NCBI GenBank assembly: GCA_959018155.1
Contig: CAUEKH010000009.1
Location: 1-18,935 of the forward strand
DNA length: 18,935 nt
Source of the DNA: an uncultured Hungatella sp.
Lineage (GTDB): Bacteria > Bacillota > Clostridia > Lachnospirales > Lachnospiraceae
Direction of reading: 5' to 3'
Shown piece by piece: positions 1-7,669 of the stretch; within the stretch, counting starts at the first letter, position 1; every line of letters starts with the position of its first letter. The position numbers and the translations under genes were made by a program. The notes under the pieces are model-generated. The model made no database searches and was not told the DNA's origin. It saw only the letters and a list, made by a program, of their open reading frames with translations.

Positions 1-323
1 AAGAGGTGCGCAAGCTGATGTTTGGATTTGAAGTTACCGCCTATCTGGATCCGCTTTCAATCCAGCGGTTCTTACGTGAGATCGATTCCCGGGATCTGGC
101 GGTAGCTTTGAAGGTGGCCAACAAGGATGTGACGAATGCCATTTTCTCCAATATGTCGAACCGTATGCGGGAGAGTATCCAGAGCGATATGGAATATCTG
201 CATAATATCCGCATGAGCGATGTGGAGGAAGCACAGCAGAGGATCGTTGCCTCTATCCGCCGCTTAGAGGAAGAGGGAGAGATTGTCATTTCGAAGGACG
301 GAAAGGATGAAATCATTGTCTAA
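1..323 (+). CDS. fliG: Flagellar motor switch protein FliG, C-terminal part (5' end outside window)
   Basis: This is the last ~106 codons of FliG, the rotor protein that couples MotA torque to the MS-ring and C-ring. The frame is open to the left edge, so the true start lies outside the window. The fragment opens with the MFxF motif (here MFGF, before the segment EVTAYLDPLSIQRFL). It continues with the torque-helix region (LREIDSRDLAVALK), the SNMSxR signature and the final helices (DVEEAQQRIV, RLEEEGEIVI), all typical of the FliG C-terminal domain. Charged residues of the torque helix are retained, so it looks functional. The end of the gene overlaps the start of fliH by 17 bases, implying translational coupling. 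Seen directly: motifs and open frame. Family role: established. Confidence 0.95.
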   Translation, partial: EVRKLMFGFEVTAYLDPLSIQRFLREIDSRDLAVALKVANKDVTNAIFSNMSNRMRESIQSDMEYLHNIRMSDVEEAQQRIVASIRRLEEEGEIVISKDGKDEIIV

Positions 324-1104
324 GGTGCTGAAATCCGGCCAGACGGTTTTAGAGGCCGGGAAAGTGGGCGTCTATCAGATGCCGGACAGGAATACACAGA
401 AGGAAGAGAAAATCCCGTCCCCTTCTTCGGAAAAGAGCGGTTCCGGGGCGGTCGGGGACCAGCCGATGAGCTACTCTCTGATTTCTGAGGAAAAGAGAAG
501 GATCCTGGAACGCGCCAGGAACCAGGCGGAGCAGTCGGCGGCACGGATTTTAGAAGACGCGTACGCGAAACGGGACAAGATTGTCAACACGGCCACGGAA
601 GAAGCCAGCCGGCTTAAAAAGCAGGCGCAGGAAGAAGGCTACGAAGCGGGACTTGCCAGAGCGGAGAGTGATATCCGCGCCGGACTTACCGGGATTGAGA
701 AATCGGTGACCGATTTAGACCGGCAGTTTGAAGCTTATACGGCTGTGATCCAGAATAAGGTGACGGAACTGGCCCTGATGATCGCAGAGAAAATCCTTCA
801 GAAAAAGGTGGAACAGGGCGGCACGGAACTGGCAGAGCTGGTGGAGCAGGCGGTTTTATCTGAGCGCGACAAGAGTGAACTGATCGTCCATGTCTCGGAT
901 AAGTCGATGAAGCTGGTGGAGGAACTGGAGAGAAAACTGGAGCCGCTTAAAAATAAACAGGGGCAGACCCTTCGGATCAAGCCGGAGGCACGGCCGCCGG
1001 GATACGTACAGATTGAGACGGAAGAGGGAATTGTCGACGCCTCTGTATTTGTCCAGCTGGAGAATTTAAGGCAGCAGCTGGCCGCTCTCGGTAAAACGGA
1101 GTAA
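307..1104 (+). CDS. fliH: Flagellar assembly protein FliH (export ATPase regulator)
   Basis: 265-residue FliH-like protein, the stator-like partner that tethers the FliI ATPase to the export gate and the C-ring. Residues 1-55 are a variable, polar, probably disordered segment. Residues ~60-170 are charged coiled coil containing the FliH-type signature EEGYEAGLARA (~109-119) and a helix ending LALMIAEKILQKKV (~155-168). The rest is the V-ATPase E-subunit-like domain. A TTG at 283 would add eight residues, but the ATG at 307 is preceded by GAAGGA at 8 bases, so I chose 307. It overlaps fliG by 17 bases and fliI follows after 13 bases, as expected for fliG-fliH-fliI. Assignment relies on both sequence pattern and position. 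Confidence 0.9.
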   Translation: MKSLSKVLKSGQTVLEAGKVGVYQMPDRNTQKEEKIPSPSSEKSGSGAVGDQPMSYSLISEEKRRILERARNQAEQSAARILEDAYAKRDKIVNTATEEASRLKKQAQEEGYEAGLARAESDIRAGLTGIEKSVTDLDRQFEAYTAVIQNKVTELALMIAEKILQKKVEQGGTELAELVEQAVLSERDKSELIVHVSDKSMKLVEELERKLEPLKNKQGQTLRIKPEARPPGYVQIETEEGIVDASVFVQLENLRQQLAALGKTE

Positions 1105-1117
1105 GGCGGAAGATAAG

Positions 1118-2428
1118 ATGGACATGAAGAATGAACCGGTGGAGGAAGCGATCCGGAACAGCAATTTATATACATATCTTGGAAAAATTGACAAAATCGT
1201 AGGGACTACGGTGGAATCCATGGGTCCCGCATGTAAGATTGGCGATGTCTGCACCATTGATGTCCCGGGAGGCGGACCTCCCGTGCGGGCGGAGGTGGTG
1301 GGCTTCAGGGAAAACCGGGTGCTTCTGATGCCGTACGAGGAAATTGAGGGAATCGGCTACGGAAGCGCGGTCAGAAACACGGGGGAACGCCTCTTAATTC
1401 CGGTGACCAACAGCCTGGTGGGCCGCACCGTGGACGCCATGGGAATGCCCATAGACGGGAACGGCCCTTTATCTGATGTCACATACTATCCCATCACGGG
1501 AACCCGTTCCAATCCCATGGAGCGGCCCCGGATTGACACGGTAATTCAGATGGGAGTCAAGGCGGTCGACGGCCTGCTCACCATCGGAAAAGGCCAGAGA
1601 ATGGGGATTTTCGCCGGAAGCGGCGTAGGCAAGAGCACCCTGATGGGGATGATTGCCAAGAATGTGAAGGCAGACGTCAATGTGATTGCCCTGGTGGGAG
1701 AGCGAAGCCGTGAGGTGGTGGAATTTATCAACCGGGATTTGGGGGAGGAAGGCTTAAAGCGGTCGGTACTGGTCGTTGCGACCTCCAACCAGTCGGCCAT
1801 GATGCGATCCAAATGTACCATGACGGCCACGACGATCGCGGAATATTTTAAGGATCAGGGACTTGACGTGCTTCTTATGATGGACTCCCTCACGCGTTTT
1901 GCCATGGCGCAGCGCGAGGTGGGGTTAAGTATCGGGGAACCGCCGGTGGCGAGAGGTTACACGCCGTCTATTTATTCAGAACTGCCAAAGCTGTTAGAGC
2001 GGTCCGGCAACTTTGAGACGGGTTCCATCACGGGCATCTATACGGTGCTGGTGGAGGGCGATGACGCCAATGAGCCGGTATCCGATACGGTCCGCGGTAT
2101 TATCGACGGCCACATCATGCTGTCGAGGAAGGTGGCGGCGAAGAACCGTTACCCAGCCATTGATATTTTATCCAGTGTCAGCCGTCTGATGAACGATATC
2201 GTGACACCGGAGCACAAGGAGGCGGCGGGAAAGATACGAAAACTGCTGTCGGTCTATGAGAGCAATATTGACCTGGTTTCTATCGGCGCTTACAAGAAGG
2301 GAACGAACCGGGAGCTTGACAACGCCCTGGAGAAGATTGATGCAATCTATGAATTTCTGCAGCAGAAGACGGATGAGAGTTTCTCGCTGGAGGAATCGGT
2401 AATCCGAATGATTAAACTGACGGAGTAG
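1118..2428 (+). CDS. fliI: Flagellum-specific ATPase FliI
   Basis: 436-residue ATPase of the flagellar type III export apparatus, related to F1-ATPase beta and working as a hexamer at the export gate. Visible motifs: Walker A GSGVGKST (167-174), the GERSREV segment with the catalytic glutamate (194-200), Walker B LLMMDS (252-257) followed by LTRFAMAQREVGL, and the SGNFETGSITGIYTV region (~296-310) typical of FliI/InvC ATPases. Length matches the family (about 430-460). The ATG at 1118 is preceded by a purine-rich AAGGCGGA site, and the next gene begins 7 bases after the stop. All expected catalytic residues appear present. Confidence 0.98.
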   Translation: MDMKNEPVEEAIRNSNLYTYLGKIDKIVGTTVESMGPACKIGDVCTIDVPGGGPPVRAEVVGFRENRVLLMPYEEIEGIGYGSAVRNTGERLLIPVTNSLVGRTVDAMGMPIDGNGPLSDVTYYPITGTRSNPMERPRIDTVIQMGVKAVDGLLTIGKGQRMGIFAGSGVGKSTLMGMIAKNVKADVNVIALVGERSREVVEFINRDLGEEGLKRSVLVVATSNQSAMMRSKCTMTATTIAEYFKDQGLDVLLMMDSLTRFAMAQREVGLSIGEPPVARGYTPSIYSELPKLLERSGNFETGSITGIYTVLVEGDDANEPVSDTVRGIIDGHIMLSRKVAAKNRYPAIDILSSVSRLMNDIVTPEHKEAAGKIRKLLSVYESNIDLVSIGAYKKGTNRELDNALEKIDAIYEFLQQKTDESFSLEESVIRMIKLTE

Positions 2429-2435
2429 GTGTCGT

Positions 2436-2888
2436 ATGAAAAAATTCACATTTTCCCTGGAGCGGATGCTTACTTTCCAGGAACAGAACTTAGATAAGGA
2501 AAAGGGAGTATTGAGCCGCGTAACTGCGGAGCGGGATTTGCTGGAGAGCCGCAGGGAGGCGATGGAAGAGAAGATCACTTCCATTCAGGAGGAAATTGTG
2601 AGGCGGGAAGCCGCCGGGACGACAATATTTGTCTTGAAATCGTGTTACTCCATTTTGGAGAGCGCGAGAAGTCAGCTGTCGGAGATTCAAGACGGGATTG
2701 CGAGAGCGCAGGAGCGGGTGGAACGGCAGCGCAGGGTGGTGACGGAGGCGTCACAGGAAGTAAAGAAGCTGGAAAAGCTGAAGGAGAAACAATTAGAGGA
2801 ATACCATCACGGCGAAGCAAAGGAACAGCAGGATACGATTGCGGAACACGTAGCTGGAGAATTTGTGCGGCGTGGTGATTCCATATAA
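2436..2888 (+). CDS. fliJ: Flagellar export chaperone FliJ
   Basis: 150-residue, highly charged protein predicted to be almost entirely one long coiled coil. It starts MKKFTFSLERMLTFQE, the usual FliJ opening (K-F-x-F-x-L-E-x-x-L). FliJ inserts in the FliI ring like the gamma subunit of F1-ATPase and recycles export chaperones. Its place directly after fliI and before fliK fits. The GGAGTAGGTG ribosome binding site overlaps the fliI stop codon, so translation of the two is probably coupled. FliJ sequences are poorly conserved, so the call depends on the opening motif, length, coiled coil and context together. Confidence 0.9.
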   Translation: MKKFTFSLERMLTFQEQNLDKEKGVLSRVTAERDLLESRREAMEEKITSIQEEIVRREAAGTTIFVLKSCYSILESARSQLSEIQDGIARAQERVERQRRVVTEASQEVKKLEKLKEKQLEEYHHGEAKEQQDTIAEHVAGEFVRRGDSI

Positions 2889-2902
2889 ATATGTCACAGC
2901 GG

Positions 2903-2913
2903 AAAGGTGGTGA
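2903..2913 (+). promoter_or_regulatory. Ribosome binding site that decides the fliK start
   Basis: AAAGGTGGTGA differs at one position from the ideal AAAGGAGGTGA and ends 5 bases before the ATG at 2919. A GTG at 2907 lies in the same frame but inside this site, so it cannot use it. The ATG at 2919 is therefore preferred. Confidence 0.7.
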
Positions 2914-2918
2914 AAGAG

Positions 2919-4457
2919 ATGAGTGTGGATACAGGCATAAAGACAAAAAACGCCTGGTTTCATCAGGCGGGAGGCGCAGAAACGTCGAGAAATGGCAAAA
3001 AATCCGGAAATACAGATTTTTCCGATACCTGGAAATCGGTGCTAAATGAGAGCCTGGCGGGGAGTCAGACGGCGGACAACCGGATGGCAGATAACCGGCT
3101 GTCAGATACCCGGAAAAGAGAATGGGTAAACGACAGAACCGCCCGGGAAAGCAGGCAGACGGCCGACAGGGACAGGCAGACGGCCGACAGGAAGCGGGAC
3201 AGCCGCGACAGCAGAAGCCGCGGTTTGGCGGCGGACAGCGGAAAAATCAGCGAGAGCGCCGCGGCAGCCGCAGCAGTAGAAGTGGTCGCGCCGGAAGATA
3301 ACTTTCAACCGGAGGTTGCGGCAGATGTGGAGGCCGGCGGCAGAGAAGCGATTCAGGATTTACCGGCAGTTGAAGAGCCGGGCGGCGAAGGAGCGATTCT
3401 GGTTCCGGAAGCCATGCAGGCGGCAGCTTCCATGGACACCCTGATGGGGGCGGGAAGTATATTCGATGCAGCAGGTGCAGTTCAGTCCACGGAAAGCCCG
3501 GATATCATTTCTACAGCGGAGGTTAATCTGACTCTGGAAGAGATGGCGGCCGGGACGGCACAGATGGCGACCGGCGACGGCGGTTTTCGTGTTTTAGCCG
3601 AAGACGGCAAAGCAGCCGGAGCAGAGAGGAAAGAACTGCGGCCGGAGGACCTGGCTGGCGGCTCGGGGAAAGACCAGGGAATATCAGAGTTATATCGAAA
3701 TCTGAATGCGGAGAGCGTATCGAAGCAGGAGAGTTCCGGGACGGCTTCCGGAGGCGAAGGAGAAAAGGAAACATTTTCGGAGATGGTAAAATATCAGGCG
3801 GAACAGCTTCGGGCCATGACTCATGACGACGGGAAAAGGACGGCTTTTGAAGAGGCAAAGGGGCCGGAAACGGACAACCGGATTCTGGAGGAACTGAAAC
3901 GGCAGACGAAAGGCCAGGAAGCAGGTTTTATGAACCGTCTGGCAATCGGTACGGGGCGCAGCGCGATGGGAATAGACGGCGCGAAAGCGGGAGCCCTGGA
4001 AGAAGGAACCGGGGAGCCGATCGGGGTACCGGTGGCAGAACAGCTGAAGGCCGGTCTGGAAAATGGTCTGAAACGGGAACTTCAGGAGTTTACAATCAAG
4101 CTGAAACCGGAGGGTTTAGGCGAAATCGTGATCCATTTAACGTCGGCCGGAGAGCGGACGGGAGTGCGGATTGGGGCCTCCAGCCCGGAGACGGAGAAAC
4201 TGATTAACAGTCAGATGATGAACTTAAAGGAGATGCTGGAACCGCTTCACGCAGAGGTGGAGGAGGTATATCACAACAGCCAGGGCGGCATGGAATTTGC
4301 CGGATTCGGGCAGGAGATGTACCAGCAGCGGGAGAGTTCTGCGGAGCAGAGCCGCCATTTTGACGGAAACAGACGGACGGAAAGCGACGAGGACCTGTTG
4401 ACAGAAGAGGTGGTACCGGCAGAAGGCCAGACGGGACGGCTCTTCACCTACGTGTAA
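2919..4457 (+). CDS. fliK: Flagellar hook-length control protein FliK
   Basis: 512-residue FliK-like protein, the secreted ruler that ends hook growth and switches export to filament substrates through FlhB. The N-terminal ~370 residues are low complexity, rich in A, E, G and D, and probably disordered, as usual for FliK. Residues 50-101 hold degenerate repeats around the motif (R/Q)TADR. The C-terminal conserved hook domain begins near residue 370 and contains LKPEGLGEIVIHL (the FliK LxPxxLGxvxv motif), then NSQMMNLKEMLEPLHAEVEEV. The ATG at 2919 was chosen because of its ribosome binding site. A 16-base gap leads to flgD. FliK length is linked to hook length in studied bacteria, so variation in this gene could matter. 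Confidence 0.9.
   Translation: MSVDTGIKTKNAWFHQAGGAETSRNGKKSGNTDFSDTWKSVLNESLAGSQTADNRMADNRLSDTRKREWVNDRTARESRQTADRDRQTADRKRDSRDSRSRGLAADSGKISESAAAAAAVEVVAPEDNFQPEVAADVEAGGREAIQDLPAVEEPGGEGAILVPEAMQAAASMDTLMGAGSIFDAAGAVQSTESPDIISTAEVNLTLEEMAAGTAQMATGDGGFRVLAEDGKAAGAERKELRPEDLAGGSGKDQGISELYRNLNAESVSKQESSGTASGGEGEKETFSEMVKYQAEQLRAMTHDDGKRTAFEEAKGPETDNRILEELKRQTKGQEAGFMNRLAIGTGRSAMGIDGAKAGALEEGTGEPIGVPVAEQLKAGLENGLKRELQEFTIKLKPEGLGEIVIHLTSAGERTGVRIGASSPETEKLINSQMMNLKEMLEPLHAEVEEVYHNSQGGMEFAGFGQEMYQQRESSAEQSRHFDGNRRTESDEDLLTEEVVPAEGQTGRLFTYV
3066..3221 (+). repeat. Degenerate tandem repeat inside fliK (21-bp core)
   Basis: This stretch codes for residues 50-101 of FliK, dominated by copies of TADNR, MADNR, RQTADRD, RQTADRK, RDSRDSR. 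At DNA level 3153-3173 and 3174-3194 are adjacent 21-base units matching at 19 of 21 positions (the first 18 bases are identical). The unit length is a multiple of three, so copy changes keep the frame. Confidence 0.75.
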
Positions 4458-4473
4458 GAGAGAAAGGAGCGAT

Positions 4474-5124
4474 ATGGCAGTACAGTTACCAGATTATACG
4501 GGCGCTTATTTCAGTGCCATGGCGTCGCAGAATTCCAGAAGCACGCCTTCGGGAAACGCGTCCGGATCCCGGCTGGGTGCATCAGGAAGGGCCGGAGAAG
4601 AAAGCGGTAAACCGGGAAATGACGACGGCGATAAGACGGAAGGCGCGGATGGGACTTCGGGAAGCGGCGATGTAATCGATGCCGTGTTCGGGGATCCGTC
4701 GGATAAGAACGTTTCCATGGAAGATTTCCTGACACTGATGGTTGCACAGCTGAAAAATCAGGATTTTATGAATCCGATGGATGATACTCAGTACATCACT
4801 CAGCTGGCGCAGATTTCTACCATGCAGCAGATGGAGGAGATGGCGTATAACGCCAAGAGCACCTATGTGACTTCTTTGGTGGGAAAGACTGTGACAGCGG
4901 CAAAATTTACCGTTGCAGGTGATTTGAAGAAGACGACAGGCATGGTGGACAAGGTTTCTCTCCTGGATGGAAAATTCGTGATTTATGTGGCAGGCGAGTC
5001 CTACGATATGGATGAGATTATGGAAATCAAGGCGGAAGCGGCGGCAGGAAATGAGCAGAAGCCGGGAGAGGAAGAAGAGACACCGCCGGAAGATGCGAAT
5101 GAAAAAGGCCCGGATGAGACTTAA
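4474..5124 (+). CDS. flgD: Flagellar hook capping protein FlgD
   Basis: 216-residue FlgD, the scaffold that sits at the tip of the growing hook and guides FlgE assembly, then is discarded. Residues ~10-75 are a Gly/Ser/Asp-rich low-complexity segment. The conserved FlgD N-terminal domain follows, with SMEDFLTLMVAQLKNQD (~84-100), NPMDDTQYITQLAQISTMQQMEEM and a helix to ~125. The short C-terminal part (TSLVGKTVTA onward) resembles the compact Gram-positive form. The last ~25 residues are acidic. The ATG is preceded by AGGAG. Position between fliK and the TIGR02530 gene matches many Firmicute operons. Confidence 0.95.
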   Translation: MAVQLPDYTGAYFSAMASQNSRSTPSGNASGSRLGASGRAGEESGKPGNDDGDKTEGADGTSGSGDVIDAVFGDPSDKNVSMEDFLTLMVAQLKNQDFMNPMDDTQYITQLAQISTMQQMEEMAYNAKSTYVTSLVGKTVTAAKFTVAGDLKKTTGMVDKVSLLDGKFVIYVAGESYDMDEIMEIKAEAAAGNEQKPGEEEETPPEDANEKGPDET

Positions 5125-5161
5125 GAAAATGTGAAATCCCGCAGCAGACAGGAGGTAGGAC

Positions 5162-5563
5162 ATGGATTCCAATTCCATTTTATACAATAAGATGCTTCAT
5201 ACCCCCATTTATACGGGAAACCCGTTGGAAGCACAGAAAAACAGACAAAAGAGTGAAGGCGGCGACAGCGCGTTTAAAGAACTGCTGGAGCAGAAATTAA
5301 AGGAAGAAAGCCAGGTTTCATTTTCCAGGCACGCCATGGAGCGGGTGATGGAAAGAAATGTGGACATTTCATCGGGAAGGCTGGAGCGTCTCAATGAGGG
5401 GGTGAAGATGGCGGAGCAGAAGGGTTTGAAGGCACCGCTGATTCTCATGGATTCGACAGCATTTGTCGTAAATGTTAAGAACAACAAGGTTGTAACTGTT
5501 GTAAATGAAGACAGTTTAAAAGGCACTGTTTTCACAAATATTGATGGAACCGTAATGGTATAG
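5162..5563 (+). CDS. TIGR02530-family flagellar operon protein
   Basis: 133-residue small protein of the family usually found between flgD and flgE in Gram-positive flagellar operons. Recognisable core: FSRHAMERVMERNVDIS, then RLNEGVKMAEQKGLKAPLILMDSTAFVVNVKNNKVVTVV, ending with TVFTNIDGTVMV. There is no signal peptide or membrane segment. The molecular role is not established to my knowledge; the fixed position next to hook genes suggests involvement in hook assembly. Translation starts at ATG 5162 after an excellent AGGAGGT site. It is followed by a 70-base gap with a hairpin, one of the two longest gaps in the window. Confidence 0.9.
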   Translation: MDSNSILYNKMLHTPIYTGNPLEAQKNRQKSEGGDSAFKELLEQKLKEESQVSFSRHAMERVMERNVDISSGRLERLNEGVKMAEQKGLKAPLILMDSTAFVVNVKNNKVVTVVNEDSLKGTVFTNIDGTVMV

Positions 5564-5584
5564 CCGGTCCTTTTGGAGGCTATT

Positions 5585-5610
5585 CTTACCCCGAACGACG
5601 GACGGGTAAG
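5585..5610 (+). promoter_or_regulatory. Hairpin in the leader between the TIGR02530 gene and flgE
   Basis: A perfect 7-base inverted repeat, CTTACCC and GGGTAAG, is separated by a 12-base loop that can form a further short CCG/CGG pairing. It lies in the 70-base intergenic gap and ends ~10 bases before the AAAAGGAG ribosome binding site of flgE. There is no T-run after it, so it is not a classical terminator. It could be an mRNA stability or processing element that sets hook-protein expression apart from its neighbours, or a repressor site. No function can be assigned from sequence alone. Confidence 0.5.
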
Positions 5611-5633
5611 GCGGTGGAAAAGGAGAACTTCAT

Positions 5634-7358
5634 ATGTTAAGATCATTATATTCTGCAGTGTCCGGTATGAAAGCACATCAGACAAAGCTGGATGTCATCG
5701 GCAATAATATTGCCAACATTAATACATACGGATTTAAGTCGAGCCGTGCGCGTTTTCAGGACGTCTTTTATCAGACGCTGCAAAATGCCACAGGCGGCGA
5801 CAACAACAGAGGCGGTACGAACGCGAGCCAGGTCGGATACGGCGCACAGCTTGCGGGAATCGACCTCGATATGGGCCGGTCGTCGTTACAGTCTACCGGA
5901 AGGCCTATGGACGTGGCGATCACGGGCGAGGGATTCTTCCAGGTTATGGACGCAGACGGAAATATTTTCTATACGAGAGCCGGCAACTTAATGCTGGACT
6001 CCAACAGCGGCAATCTGGTGGACGCCAACGGTTATACCGTCCTCGGCGTATCCGGCGATCCGCTGGGAAAGGCACCGGCTTCTGATAAAATTCATTTGAA
6101 TATCCCGTCGCAGACGAACTCGAAGGCCAGCGCGACGCAGACCATCAACGGGATCGATTTTACCATCACCTCCCAGAATGCCACGGGCGACGCCAATGTA
6201 TCCATTTCCTTTGAACTGGATGAGGGGCTTCCCGACGGCGCGGATGTGCTGGTGAAGCCATCGGATATCAAGACGTCGAGTATCACGGTGCGTGTCAACA
6301 AACATGCTGTGTTTGATAACCTGGCGGACTTTAACGCAAAGGTCAACAGCGCCATCACGCGGGGAAATGGAGGAAAGGCCCATCCGGCCGGTGATTTTAC
6401 TATTTCCGCTGTTCCTGCGGATAAGGTTTCCGGCAGCAATTTAACCGGGGAAGAACTGATTGGCGATAACTTCGATGTGATTTTAGGAGAACAGAAATTT
6501 AAAAATTCCACCGATACGGCTAACGGTATCTTCGGCTGGCTGAAACCGGCAGGTATGAGTACGGATCCAAAATGTACGGCAGAAGGGAACATCAGCTATT
6601 CCGCGGAACTGGTTCCGGGAACGGATGGCAAACCTTCCGCATGGCATGTGACAGCTACTGTTGAAAAAGACGGAAAGACGAGAACCTTCCAGGGAGTGAT
6701 CAATGATACCAGTACTTCAGCCAACACCGTATGGCTGACAGAGACGGCAGATTCAGCCAATAATTCGGGGGAGACGGCCGGCCAGTATATTGAAGTATCC
6801 CATCCGGGCTTTTCTGCGATTCAGGGTATCTATGACGCGCTGTCTCCGGCAGATAAAATAGAGGCGACAAATTCAACGAATGCGGCATTTAAACCGCAGA
6901 CGAATGTGGGAACCATCACACCGGCTACGGATTCAAGGCAGATGGGACTGGGACAGAGCACATTTACGTTAAAAGAGGGGACAGAGGGCGGAGCCATGTC
7001 ACTCTCTGGCGCATCGGTAGCGATTTTGAGCAACGGTGTGATCGAGGCGACTCACCCGGATCTGGGAAAGATCCAGATCGGGCGGATTGACCTGGTAACA
7101 TTTGAGAACCCGTACGGTCTGGAGGAAGTGGGTAATTCCTATTTCCAGGCTACTTCCAACTCCGGCGAGGCGAAAGCCTGCCAGGCGGGTGAGGGCGGCA
7201 CGGGTATGTTAAAGACTTCGGCTCTGGAGATGTCAAATGTTGACATGTCAACGGAATTTTCCGATATGATTGTCACCCAGAGAGGGTTCCAGGCCAACTC
7301 CAGAATCATAACTGTATCAGACTCCATACTGGAAGAACTTGTAAACTTAAAGCGATAA
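5634..7358 (+). CDS. flgE: Flagellar hook protein FlgE
   Basis: 574-residue hook subunit. It has the standard rod/hook N-terminus (MLRSLYSAVSGMKAHQ, then GNNIANINTYGFKS at 23-36) and the matching C-terminus (MSNVDMSTEFSDMIVTQRGFQANSRIITVSDSILEELVNLKR, ~533-574), written here as the family's D0 coiled-coil pair. Between them, TGRPMDVAITGEGFFQV (~88-104) and YTRAGN are the typical hook-core motifs. Residues ~150-480 form the variable surface domains, larger than in the ~400-residue enteric FlgE. The ATG at 5634 follows AAAAGGAG. The gene is exported by the machinery coded upstream and capped by FlgD. Confidence 0.97.
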   Translation: MLRSLYSAVSGMKAHQTKLDVIGNNIANINTYGFKSSRARFQDVFYQTLQNATGGDNNRGGTNASQVGYGAQLAGIDLDMGRSSLQSTGRPMDVAITGEGFFQVMDADGNIFYTRAGNLMLDSNSGNLVDANGYTVLGVSGDPLGKAPASDKIHLNIPSQTNSKASATQTINGIDFTITSQNATGDANVSISFELDEGLPDGADVLVKPSDIKTSSITVRVNKHAVFDNLADFNAKVNSAITRGNGGKAHPAGDFTISAVPADKVSGSNLTGEELIGDNFDVILGEQKFKNSTDTANGIFGWLKPAGMSTDPKCTAEGNISYSAELVPGTDGKPSAWHVTATVEKDGKTRTFQGVINDTSTSANTVWLTETADSANNSGETAGQYIEVSHPGFSAIQGIYDALSPADKIEATNSTNAAFKPQTNVGTITPATDSRQMGLGQSTFTLKEGTEGGAMSLSGASVAILSNGVIEATHPDLGKIQIGRIDLVTFENPYGLEEVGNSYFQATSNSGEAKACQAGEGGTGMLKTSALEMSNVDMSTEFSDMIVTQRGFQANSRIITVSDSILEELVNLKR

Positions 7359-7390
7359 GGCATTAAAAGACGAAAGGCCAGGGTGGTATC

Positions 7391-7639
7391 GTGATTGTAC
7401 TGAGTAAACTCAACGGGGAAGAATTCGTGCTGAATTCGGATTTGATCGAGATGATTATGGAGAATCCCGATACCACCATTCTGCTGACCAACGGGAAGCA
7501 CCTGATTGTGAGGGAATCGAAGGAAGAAGTGGTCGAACGGGTGGCCGCGTTCCGCAGAAAGACCTTCAGTGATTTGTTTGACCAGATCAGGGGGGCGGGC
7601 GCGGGCACGGGCACGCCGGAAGGAAGCACAGAAAGATAA
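7391..7639 (+). CDS. flbD: FlbD/SwrD family flagellar protein
   Basis: 82-residue protein starting at GTG 7391 behind AGGGTGGT. The N-terminal ~65 residues (VIVLSKLNGEEFVLNSDLIEMIMENPDTTI and LLTNGKHLIVRE, then VVERV) match the FlbD/SwrD (YlzI) family. In Bacillus subtilis SwrD is needed for normal flagellar torque and sits beside the stator and switch genes, consistent with motA immediately downstream here. The last ~15 residues are a Gly/Thr-rich tail of no obvious function. It is not the Caulobacter FlbD response regulator, despite the shared name. Confidence 0.92.
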   Translation: MIVLSKLNGEEFVLNSDLIEMIMENPDTTILLTNGKHLIVRESKEEVVERVAAFRRKTFSDLFDQIRGAGAGTGTPEGSTER

Positions 7640-7669
7640 GGAAAGGTTTAGGAAAAGGTGTAGACGGTT

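Noticed and set aside
2907..2909. GTG as the fliK start
   Set aside because: It lies inside the best ribosome binding site, which is placed correctly for the ATG at 2919.
4582..5187. 201-codon antisense open frame across flgD
   Set aside because: Overlaps a clear FlgD on the other strand, with no ribosome binding site or recognisable motif.
5585..5610. Rho-independent terminator
   Set aside because: The hairpin is not followed by a run of T, and genes continue in the same direction.
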